Assembly (NCBI GenBank): GCA_921293015.1
Contig: OV121096.1
Location: forward strand, 10,295,000-10,358,999
DNA length: 64,000 nt
Direction of reading: 5' to 3'
Source: Phorcus lineatus
Lineage: Eukaryota > Mollusca > Gastropoda > Trochida > Trochidae
Of this stretch, positions 35,001 to 47,000 are shown piece by piece. Position 1 is the stretch's first letter. The number at the start of each line of letters is the position of its first letter. The notes under the pieces were generated by a model. It saw only the letters and a program-made list of their open reading frames with translations. It was not told the origin of the DNA and searched no databases. A program made the translations under genes and the position numbers.

Positions 35001-38000
35001 GGTTCTTAATTTCAAACTTGATTTCTTATATTAATGGCTATATAGAGCATATGACAAAAGTTTATCATATCAACTGTTTATTTATGAAAATAACTTGATG
35101 CCTTTTACTTAAAGTGGCTTTATTCTAAGTTAAATTGTTTATTTTATGAAAAGTGGTACCTCATTCAAATTCCTCTACCTTAAAACATAGGTTTCTATGT
35201 TCATTAATATGTTTTGACTTGATACCTCAAACAAAATATAGAAAAAACAGCATCTTGTTATAAACTCATGGTAAAATTCCGAATATCACTAAATATTTTA
35301 ATTTCAGAGGAAATCGTATGAGATGTGTGTGCTGATCTTTTTGTTATTATTATTTATTCATTAAGATGTTTGTTCATCCTTTTTCGTGCCTCTATGAAAA
35401 ATGATTTTGTGTGGTCATCCTCTTTCATCTATGTCATCCAGCATTCAATATTATTTTTTACAGTGAGTGACTTATTTTTCTGAGATCCGCATGGGCAAAT
35501 TTAGATTTTAATATTGTTATGTTGTTCTGATTTAAGAAAAATTAACAAATGTTACTAAAACAACGAGTCCTCGTTAGCGTCAGATAATACCATTTAGCAT
35601 CTCAGACCAATAAAACCTATCAGACTATGACCAGTTGTCAGCTTCAGGTATTGAGCAGGTGTCAACCGTGCTGTACAAACACATGCAGGTGGCTTTTAGA
35701 CAAGTGACCATGTATCAGTCTGATCTGTCAGGACGGTGTCTCTCGTGTCTTGAAATAACAGGATACACTGCTTTAACGCATCCTGTTTTCCAATGAAATC
35801 TGAGAGGTTAGATAAGAAATTATCAAACTAATTTGGCATCGGCTCTCTTTTTCTCATCTGGTCGCCATTATTGTTTGAATGTGATAGCTGGATGTAGAGA
35901 TTGTGTCGTTTATCTGTTTAGCCACTGATCAGTTGTGGGTTTTTGTTCTGTTCTTAAGCTAAAAAGGATTTGGATATTTATGTTCTTGTGGATACATTCA
36001 CTGAAAAGGTACGTTCCACATGTTTAACTGATCAACTAACACATGCTTTATTGATTTATGAAAGAAGTATATGAGGCAGCTTTTCATTTTTACCTAACTT
36101 AATTTAGCGCTTTGCAAATTCGTTACCTTTAGAGTAATGCACTTTAAGCATGTATCAGTGCGTGGAAAAGTGCCATACAACTATCCATAAAATTATTTTA
36201 ACAATCACGTTATACGTTAAATAACTATAAAGTAAATCCCTTTGATGACCTTTATAGATATGTGAACTATGTTATCCAATTAAATGTGATACTGTTTCTT
36301 TATATATGCCACTCAACCACTCGATTTAATACATGTTGAACTATTAACTTAATTCAAAATGACTTCTTAACGGCTTATCATTTCACTTTTCTCCTAGTTA
36401 TTAATTTTAAAATAATCGTTCCACGTCCATGATTAACACAGTTTCATGATCTCGTAATTTCATGAAATCAAATTCATGTTTCAAATAAGAAATAAAAAAA
36501 CCCTTTTCAACCATACTACTTAGAATTGAGAAAACAGAAGGGGCGATTTTATGCGCGCTTCATTGACTTAATCGATTTGGAAAGATAGGCAACGGAAAGG
36601 CGACCTTTCCTTAGTGTGGAAAGGACGCCTTTCAGTTTTTGGCAAGACCGCCTTGCCAAATTTGGAAAGTTATGGAATGAACGCGCGTTACTCCAGTGTA
36701 GTTCACTTACCCCAGTTTGTATCATCGATGCAACAAGTTGGGCTTCCTTCATGTGGAGCTCTGCCTCCCTCAGTTTCCTTTCTCTTGCAAGTTTCAAATT
36801 CAAGGCTTCCCTTTCCTTCGCAGTCTGTCTACTTATTTCTCTTGCTTCCTCTAATTTCCTCTCAGCTTCTTGTTGTGATTTACTTGCCATGTCATCCAAA
36901 CGTTGAAATTCAGCAGAAATTCTTTGCTCCTCTTCTACCTGTTTCTTCATTTCCAAGTATTCAGCCTGTTTCTTCTCATACTGTAATTCTGCTGCCTGGG
37001 AATCACTCAAAACAGAAGTCAGGGATAGTTTACTTCTAACAGAATGCTTGGAAGACACTTTACTTTGTACAGATATTCTGTCATCAAAAATGTTGCCCAA
37101 CAGTATATCACTCCCTGACCTCCTTTCTTGGTCAACTTCAGGAACATGATAAATGGCAGGGTCACTCATAGCACGCATATTGGTAGGTAAACTGGTAATA
37201 TAGTCTCTAAGATAGGCAGGAACATGTCTAGAGCGAGTAGAACGACTAAGTACCTGTTGGTCCATGTTCTCCATGTGTGCCATGTTGTCAGGTAGAGTAG
37301 TTGTAGTTGGTGACACTCAACATGTTTTCACATGTATTGGCTGTATCCGGCTCGCGGGACCATGAAGACAAGATATTTGGATGTAACAGGAGTTTATTCT
37401 CTTCCAAGTTACAAGGCTACTTGTCTGGGGAAAGGAATCATATGTACTCAGGTCAGAGCAACCACAGGCCATGCTCTCTCCTGGAGGCTGACATGTTGGG
37501 TAATGACCAAAATAGGGATTGGGGTAGGGAAATGAGGAATGCGAAATAAAATGCGATTGCGGAAAGCGAGAATGCGAAACGGAAAAGGATTTAAAGGAAA
37601 ATTAAATAGGTCATCTGGAAAATAAAGAATATCATTCAGTACACCAATTATTTACTTCAACCAATGAAATTGTAAATACAAATGATAATTAGCTGTGATC
37701 TTTGTCCTGGTCACAACTACAACCAATGGCAAGAGACTGTTCATTAATATTCATGAAATGTGTCTTACTTTCCGCAACTTTTCTGTTCATTTATCGTCGT
37801 AAAAATCAGTTCCCATCTTGTTCAGTTTGAAAACAAATTAAATATCATTTCAAATTGCCTTTATTGTGAAAATAATTCATTGCTGTAATTGTAATTATCT
37901 CATCATACCTTGAAAATGTACTCACCCTGAAATGTGGGACCACTTGTTGCGGCCACCTAATGGGTAGCGTATCAGGTGGTCCCACATTTTCATATTTACA

Positions 38001-41000
38001 ATATTTGTCTATGAAGTCACCAGAAAAATACAAAATTGCATTCTTTATTATTTGCCGAATGATGTTTAACACATTATGAATTTAAGTTTGTACAAAATGC
38101 ATTTATTTAGTTACAATACGAAACAAAAAGGCCTAGCCTCAGTGTGAACCACAGGAGTTACTTCCCTTGCTTTCTAGCGCACCAGCAGCACTTTAACGGG
38201 ACAAAACTTAATGAAATTCACAAACGAGAACATACATACATGTGCTTCATATTTACTTTTTCAAACTTCCAATATGTATGACACTTGGTATGATTAGGCT
38301 CCTCCTAAATTTAAAAAAAAAATCTTAGAATTAGTTTTAAATAAGTTGTGTTTTTGCCCTTATATTAATTCGATTGATTTATATCCTGATTTACTACCAA
38401 TGTGGTTAAGTGATGACATATTTTCAATTTAAGCACATGTACACATATTACTTTTGCCTAGCAACGATTGATTCAGTACGAATTACCGTATTTCGTCGTC
38501 TGTGAGTCATAAAACCATTTTGCATCACTGTATCGCGATGGCGCAAAAAAAGCAGGACAATTATTTCCATGCGTTCTAAATGAAATAGAAACGGTATGGA
38601 AGAAATTTTACCCTCGTGGAAGTCTGTCATGCGAATTTGTGTATAACACTCACTCTCGCTCGGATATTATAAAAAAAATTCACACTTGTTTCGGACAAGA
38701 CATATGACACACTTCGAGGGTAAAAATGTCAATTTATGAAACTACCTCCTAAGTTATAAACAATGAACAAAAATCAGATTCGTTCATAAATGAATGCAGT
38801 TTAAAACAACATGCATATCTGTCGACGACGCATCTTTTCCATTTGTTAGGTAAGCCCTCTAGAATATTAGAGTACATGGTTAAAGCAATAAAACTAATTG
38901 GGTTTTACTAATGAGACTCTTATAAATAATGGCCATTTTCGGCATTCATTAGAAGGAAATTTATATTTGATCTTGACTCGATTTTAAATTTCTTAAATCG
39001 ATTGTTGAATATTTTTATAAACCTTTTTAAGAAAACATCAATTATTGACGCCGACCGATACAATGAAACTGTACTGTAGTCACTGTGGAGTGAACCATGC
39101 TGTGTGGCGTTAAAAACGTCTAATGTTTTATTGCCTCTGTTGAAATTTTATCTCTTAAACAACGTTTAGCTGTGGATTTAACATTTAAACGTTCAAATTG
39201 AAATTTTAAAAATTCAAATTAGAAAAACCCTAAAATCTTTTATCGATCGATAGTTCTTTTATCGCTTATTATTTTCTGTTATGTCAATCACAAAAACCTG
39301 TTTGTAGCAAACATGACTGGCCTGCCAAGATGCTGTCTATACAAATTATCATTTCTAACAATTTCTATTTTAGATTTATAACACAATATTCTTAGGGGTG
39401 TTATATAAAAGTGTTTGATTATCCACTCCAAATGACTGATATTTCTGCATAAATGAATACAATGTCTTTCCAACAAACAGATGATACATTTCATTGAAAA
39501 TAGTGCTTTATAACTACTCTTTAAGGGTTGCAAATGAAGAAATTGTGTACTTGTTATTTTCAAAAGCAATTGCGTTGGCTAAGGAATGCAATCGGAACAT
39601 GGGTTACCTGAAATTCACCATATGAGCAATCTTAATTTTGCCCTTTCAGACCTGACCTTGCTGGTAGGGGACATGTTACCCGCCTTATTGTTCATCTCAT
39701 CAACTTATACAATGCAAATCAAAGAAGTCAGATATCAATCAACGTTTACAATGTTAGTTGATCAATCTTAAACTTCCACTTTTAGACCTGATATTGCTGG
39801 TAGGGGGCATGTTACCCGCCGTTCACCATGCTAGTTAAAGCAATCTTAACTTTCAGTTTCAGACCTGATCATGCTGGTAGGGGACAATTTACCCGCCATT
39901 CACCATGTAAGTCTCAAAAACTCCAGAAGATCCGCGTTCATCGTCCGGAACATCTCAGGACCAATGGCTATCGACTACGACGCCGATAGAGGTGTTATGT
40001 ACTGGACCGACGTGATGTTGTATCAGATCTGGTCTCTCAATCTGGCTACATCAGAAACGAAAGCTATCCTTACACTGAACGAAAGTGAGGAGTTGAAAAT
40101 ATACTGTAATATTGTAAGGGCACTGTTTCACAGTTTGTTAGGGGCTACGTTAATGGCTGCATGCAGTTTTTATGAAAACATATATAACATAATTTGGACA
40201 CTTTTAGCATACCTTATATAAAAATCGTTTTACAGTGCCTTGGGTACCTATTTGTGTACTTCGCCAATAACATTTTACACTGAAATCAATGATAAAACTA
40301 CTTTAGGCTACAAACTTGATAATGAGTAATTTAAAGTATATTCTCATCGTACATTCAATTTAGAAAATAGTATTTTGTAATTTTCGAATTTCTTAGAATT
40401 TAACCAGACAGGATTCTGTATCACGCTATACTTGTGAGAGAAGAGACGACGGAAAAATGGTTTGAGTAACCTCTTTTGGGAAAGAATGTTAATTGAACAG
40501 TTTAACATCATCACAATATAATGACCTATGTGTTTTTATGTGTTTCATTAAAAGATGATGTATTCGTAAAATATACATTTATAATAAATCAACATCTCCC
40601 GTATGAAAAGTCGTCTTGAACGTTAAAATGATATTTTTGCAAATGAAGTCGTGTAGTTTTCTCGTTCCGTCGTGCATGAGTGCCTTAGATCCATATAAAT
40701 TGCAATTAATTTTTAATTTTAATGAACACAAGTAGTTATGACTATATAGTACTCCTACTACAAACATTGTCTTTCTATGAACTCATACAGACTCCTATAT
40801 TTTCACTTTAAGGTTCTCTCTTGAATGGTTTGGCTGTTGATACATCGAGAAGCAAGATATTCTACACAGATGCCGGAAATGACGTCATTAGCTCGATCAA
40901 CACGGATGGAACAGGTCGTGATGACATTCTGAGCACTGGACTCGATAAACCGAGAGCTATCGTTCTTCATGAAGAAAGAAGGTACCTTGACTTTTAAAAA

Positions 41001-44000
41001 AGCAATTAACCAACAGCAGGCCAGGGAAAATGTAGTAAAGACTAACTTACATATATATGTTCAAATATCCAGAGTAGTTTTGTCGCCTGATTTAAGTTAG
41101 GTATGCAAAAACATTCAAAATTAAGTTCAACAATTATCACCTAATTATTGCAATGGTTTCAAAGAGGGTTTTCGAATCTTTTGAACGAGAATAAAATTGC
41201 GTCGATTCGAAAGTTATTTTCTGCAAACACTTCATAAGATTGACAAATACTGACTGCATTTTAGTACCACATAAGAATGTTGTCTTGGGTCTAGGGCTAA
41301 TTGTTATTTTCAACGTGAAAATATACTTCCTTGCAAGACATTTGTTTGGTTGCTTTCGTATATACGAGGAGGATCTTAAAGGTGTTTTAAAGAATCATAT
41401 AATTGACTTTAGTTTCCTTTCCCTTTACAACCACAGAAAAATGTACTGGACAGCTTGGGGGAACGATTCCTATATCGCTTCGGCCAACTATGAAGGCTCC
41501 AGCATTAAGAAGATCGTCACATCAGGGCTCGGTCAGCCGAATGGCCTCACCTTGGATAAAGAGAGTAGGATAAATTTTTCGATTCATTTTAATCATCAAT
41601 TTACAATTATTGTTTTTAATTTTGTATAAAGCTTGAGATGTCATGTAATGTAGGAATCTTGAATTTAGATGTTTTCAAATTATTTCATTTAAAATTTGAT
41701 GTACCAAGTTTAAAACAAATATGTTTTCAAATTAACCTTTAAAAAGTTATGCTAAAACTTCTTCGCTTCCTCTTATACACTTTGGGAATAAACATGTTTC
41801 CGCTAACCTGTTTTGTCATCTACCACCAAACATATTGGTTTCATCTTAACCACTCTGGGAGTATATCCAGAAACACGTTTGTTTCCTTTTAACAAATGTA
41901 ATGATATCAGCAGTAAACATGTTGGATTTCTCTGAACCTGTTTTGGAGTACAACAATAAAGTTTTCGTTTCTCAACCTTTCAATATGTAAATCTCAACAA
42001 AAATGTTTGTTTTATCCTCTGAACTTATCTGAGAGTTTATCAGCAAACACAATTATTTCCTCTTTACCTATCTGAGATTATTGCAATAAACATGTTTGTC
42101 TCTTCATCCTTATCTGAGCGTATACCTATAAACATGTTTGTACTATCTGGGATTATATCAGCAAACACGTCCATTGCCTCTGAAAGTTCTGAAAGTATAG
42201 CAGTAAACATGTTTGTTTCCTCTGAACCTATCTGAGATTATTGCAGTAAACGTGTTTGTTTCTTCATTCCTATCTCAGAATGTAGCACTTAACATGTTGA
42301 TATTGTCAATGGTAGTATATTATTAAGCAATTTTGTACTCTATAACCAGATGACGTCCTCTACTGGTGTGACGCCTTGACAGAGACGATCGAAGCAGTGA
42401 ATGTAGATCGAACAGGAAGACGCCTGGTTATCAGCGAGCCAGGGGCTCACTACTTTGATATATTCTACATTAATGAAGTCCTCTTCTTTACAGACTGGAC
42501 TAAAAGGTAACAGACTTGATATATAGCCTTAAAACTTGGTCAGGCATATGCCCTTATTTTCAGTCATTACTCTGTCTACATGATATTATACTAATTAAGC
42601 TGAAGACTGAGGATTTTTAGGGTTTTGGTTAGAGCTAGGGTAGGGTTAGGTGGACTTTAGGTTTAATATAATGGCTCTTTGATAATAATCATCATTGATA
42701 CATGTATACTAAATTCTTTGAACATTAAGACGGGTAGTGCTTCATGTAAATGACTTAAGAGTTAACTTTGGTACTGTCACTACTCAAGTTCGGGGGGACG
42801 ATCGATTTCAAATGGGGTGGGATAACGCAGTGGTTAGCACGTTCGGCTTCAGACCAAAAGGTCTGTGGTTTGGACTCTGCAAATTTCTTTGCAGTAGAGA
42901 ACTATTCTACACGCAGTAAGGTTTGGGTGCAATGCTACATTGAATATCAGCGCATTACCATTAAAAGCTCGCAGGTTTCACTGCAATGCATAGCCACAAT
43001 GATGTTGCGGACTTTCTCTCTGCAGTAATACAAACAGCCGCGGTGTAAGTAAAATACTCTTGAAAGCGGCGTTAATCCCCTTATCAGATCATCACATTAC
43101 CTCGATTTCACAAATTTGATTTTCATGTTCTGAATAACAATGACGAAAGGGCCTGCCGGTTGAGTCACTAAGTCTTAATAAATCCGTGATATTGTGATAT
43201 TGTTCACTGATATACCTCTGAAACATGTTGTTCAGTAAGGTTCAAGAATGTACCAATAAGATATTCGTCTTCAGATGATCACTTAACAGTATCTTGCTCT
43301 AAAAGATGGGCCTCAAAATCGGGAACAGCTCGCCCTAGCGGAATCCTCAATGTGGCTGAAATATTACGTTAGGCACTATCGTTAATATATCAATGATGAC
43401 TTACAAGTATCAAACCACCATTTAAATCAATACCATATCGTTGTGCAGTGGTTTGGGTGTTCCATAGACCTCGAGAGCAATGCAGCGGGGAACTTACATG
43501 CTCCTGGTAGGGTCAAAGAAGCTGGACAGATCGACACACAGTAGGCAGAAATTTGAGTCGTTCTAAAACATGCTGTCTATCTCTCACTTTGCCTTTCTTT
43601 CCGTCTTTCCTCATCCTTACGATCCCTTTTCCCTGATCTATCCACTCTCTTTTGGAGGATTTTTATAAACTGATTTATCGTGGAAAGCACGTGAAACCCC
43701 GACTCACGCACTCAAGTATCTAACCTTGAAATGTTTTTTTTATCATATTATTTCAGAGCTATTCGGAACATCCCGGCACGAGGTGGAACTGTCGGTTCAC
43801 TCGCCACTGAGACTTTTGTTGAGCTTACTGGTATTCACGTCGTTTCAACGGCGGACTTTTCAAGTAAGCTTTTACCAAATATTATAAAAACGAACGGACA
43901 GTAGAACAATGTTTTTCTTTTAAAACAAAAAGTGTACGATGACTTCCCTTATCATTTGACCCACTGTGGCATGTAAATGATGTATCATTAGATAATCATT

Positions 44001-47000
44001 AGACTACTTTTCTTACAATTTGTGATTGTATTTATCGGTGTCCTTTTATTGCGTAATCGTTAACTCGGTAAATACCTGTTTTAAGGACCATGGAAAAAAT
44101 ATTTACCTCATCACCAATCTTTATTTGTATAATGTCCCCAAATCATGCCTTGTTTGTATTTCACCTTAAAGTTCTCTAGATGGTGCAAGATGCTCTGACC
44201 GCTGACAAGATTACATTACTGATTATATTACTGATTATATTGCTGATTATATTGCTGATTATTTTGCTTATTATAATTATATGATTAGTGTTCATTACTA
44301 TGTCCCTTTATATTTCCAATATTGTAAAGTTTGCATATCAATCAAACCTGTCTGAAATGTACTATATCTATTATTAAGAAATGTTGCTTTCAGTATCGAA
44401 GCCAACAAATGATTCTATGTCAATATGTATTTCCTGCAGACTGCCCTCTAGGCCGATACGGTGCTGGATGTTATGAGTGTGGGCACTGCAAAGAGGACTC
44501 GGCGTGTGACAAGACAACAGGCATCTGTCTGGCTGGATGCATAGTCGGGTACACCAATCAACAGTGCAACCAGAGTAAGGGGTCATCAATAAGAATACTT
44601 GGGTGGTCGTATGTGCGGGTAAACAGTTGATGCTCTAATGTATTTGAGGGTGGCTGTTCTAAAAGGGTTCACACTGCAAGTAGGGTAAATTGGTCTCATA
44701 TAGTACCCGGTGTGGATCTTCTACACAGGCATTCAGTGTATGGAAACTGTTGGTGTCAAATACCGTACATGGTTTTGGTTGTTCTATATGAGTACACAGT
44801 GCATGTAAAGTGTAGGCTTCTTATACCTTACATGAGGGTAGTGTTCTATACGAATTCAAAGTGCATGCAGGAAAGAGGATTCAAATACTGTCTGTAATTG
44901 CAATTGTTCTGTATATGTCCACAGTGCAGAGGGTTCAAAAGTGTGTAGTTGTTCAACATGCATATGGGTACACAGTACATGCAAAGCGTTGTGTTCTTAG
45001 ACTGTACATGAGGGTGGTTGCTGTATATGGGTAGACAGTGCATGCAGAGTAGATGGTTCTCATACTGTACATGGGGGTGGCTGTTCTATATGGGTACACA
45101 ATGCATGCTGGGGAAAGAATGACGGTTTGTTATACATATTCACATATTCAGAAGTTGTTGTTCAAAATATCTTGCTATTCCTAAATATGCCACTTTGAAG
45201 CGCACGTCAAAGACAAGCACGTCAAAGACATGCGTCTAACGAAGTAGTAGGAATGAAAATTTAACATCTTACTTTATACTCTCTTTTCTGTGATAAAAAA
45301 TGCCAATACTTAATTTGATGCTCCTTTCGTAGAGATACAAGTTGTTGATTTATACAACCTACACGTGATACTTAACATGTTGTATTGGCAGGATGTCCGT
45401 TCGGATCATACGGACTTGACTGCGAGGGCACCTGTGAAAGCTGCTTCCGGGGCTGCCACCATGTGACTGGAGTCTGCCACCCATGTAGGGATTTCTACTC
45501 AGATACTTAACTATTGTCATTATGTGATAGTGCCATGATTAATAATGCAGATGACTTATAGCGCTTTATGACTAGTCAGTATTCAACCCATTTTCACAAC
45601 ACCGTGTTAAAGTCACTCCAGGTACGCATAGTCGAATATACTGAGCTACTAAAATCAATGCAAAATGATTTTCTTCAACATTGTTGGAAACATTTTTGCC
45701 AAAGGATAGAAAATCAAACATTGTAAAATTCTTTATGGCAGTAAAATATGCTGTACATAGACAACATGGACAACAATTGTTTGGGTCAATCGGTTGAGTG
45801 ATCAACGGATAAATAGGACTATATAAGACTATTTCCTAAGTTGCTGACAACGAATTAAAAATGTGACTCATTAATTCTTTACGATCAGTATTTTAGTAAC
45901 TATTAACCCATGAAATGCTTTAAACTCTCTTCCCATAATATCATAAGGCATGAGGTTTCAAATAGTACCCTACTATCATTGAATTCAAGTTATTGCTTAT
46001 TTTAGAAACAATTCAATACTAAAGCAATGCTCTTGTTGACAAAATAAGTCTGCCGATTAACACTCTATTATTGAAAAGCAATAAATGGAGAGAACAAAAT
46101 TACGTCTTTTGTGGAAAACAATGCTGTTTATTACTCGCCCGTGTAAGATACCGCAGTGTAATATTTATACGGCAATATTAAAATAGTGTAATACCGCTCC
46201 CCGTATGACGTCATAACATAGTGTGGTTGTGACGTCACAATCTTGGCACCGACGTCTTAATGGCGGCTTAGTCGCGGAAATGCTTCGTTCAGTACACTTT
46301 CGGTAATAAAGCTTGTTATTGAGGTCAAGTGATAAACAGAATACCAAACTTCCTTCCATTTAATACTATTTTTATCAAACTCGTTAATGATTTGGTATCA
46401 AACTCGCTTTCGCTCGTTTTATACTTAATCATTAACTCGTTTAATAAAAATAGTATCAAATGGAAGGTCGTTTAGTATCCTCTATTTATAATATGTTTTT
46501 CATGGCTTTCGTCATGACTTTGTTTTTGCTAAAACGAGCAAAGATCATATACTATTTTTCAAACTTGTTTATGCCCATTATATCTTTTCTTTTACATTTT
46601 ACAATTTTAGCAGTCGATCCAAACGAGGGAAGTACAACAAATCCAACTGGAAAAAATGATGGTGATAATTCTGATAATAATGGTGGCTCTTCCTTGAATT
46701 CAAATCATGGTAAGAATTTTGAAATAAAATTTAAATGCCTTTTAAATGAATTATTACAAAATGTGTGTGCACAAAATGTGTACTTAAGCTTGCATAGATA
46801 CACAAAGAATATATTTATTACCATGACTGGATGCCCTGGCAAGATTGTCCTTAATTCTTTTTAATAGCCGAATTAAAATGTTTCGGTCATCGCATGTACA
46901 AGAAAATTGTTATTATGAAAAAATAGAAATCTTTATGTTTAAGCTCAGCTCTCTGTAAATCGTTCTTGATACTCCATAGTCTCATGTTAGGTATTTGTTG

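Larger units (their letters stand above)
25499..36698. mobile_element. CACTA/EnSpm-like giant palindromic DNA element
   Basis: Termini CACTGGAGTAACG at 25499 and its inverse ending at 36698, flanked by a 3-bp duplication TAG (25496-25498 and 36699-36701). CACTR ends plus a 3-bp duplication fit CACTA/EnSpm. Sub-terminal GGAAAGG/CCTTTCC motifs are dense, as is common in that group. The inside has no ORF above about 100 aa and no transposase that I recognise. Nearly all of it is an inverted repeat with arms of about 4.6 and 4.2 kb. It sits inside the gag of the BEL/Pao copy in a way that would leave the frame unchanged if excised. Confidence 0.8.
19797..37643 (-). mobile_element. BEL/Pao LTR retrotransposon, split by a DNA transposon
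   Basis: 281-bp LTRs at 19797-20077 and 37363-37643 differ by one base by eye. They begin TG and end CA on the element's strand. A 5-bp target duplication CCAAT flanks both sides (19792-19796 and 37644-37648). Without the 11.2-kb insertion the element is about 6.6 kb, normal for BEL/Pao. It carries gag, protease, RT, RNase H and integrase on the minus strand, antisense to gene B in its intron 2. The LTR similarity means a recent insertion. Confidence 0.93.
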
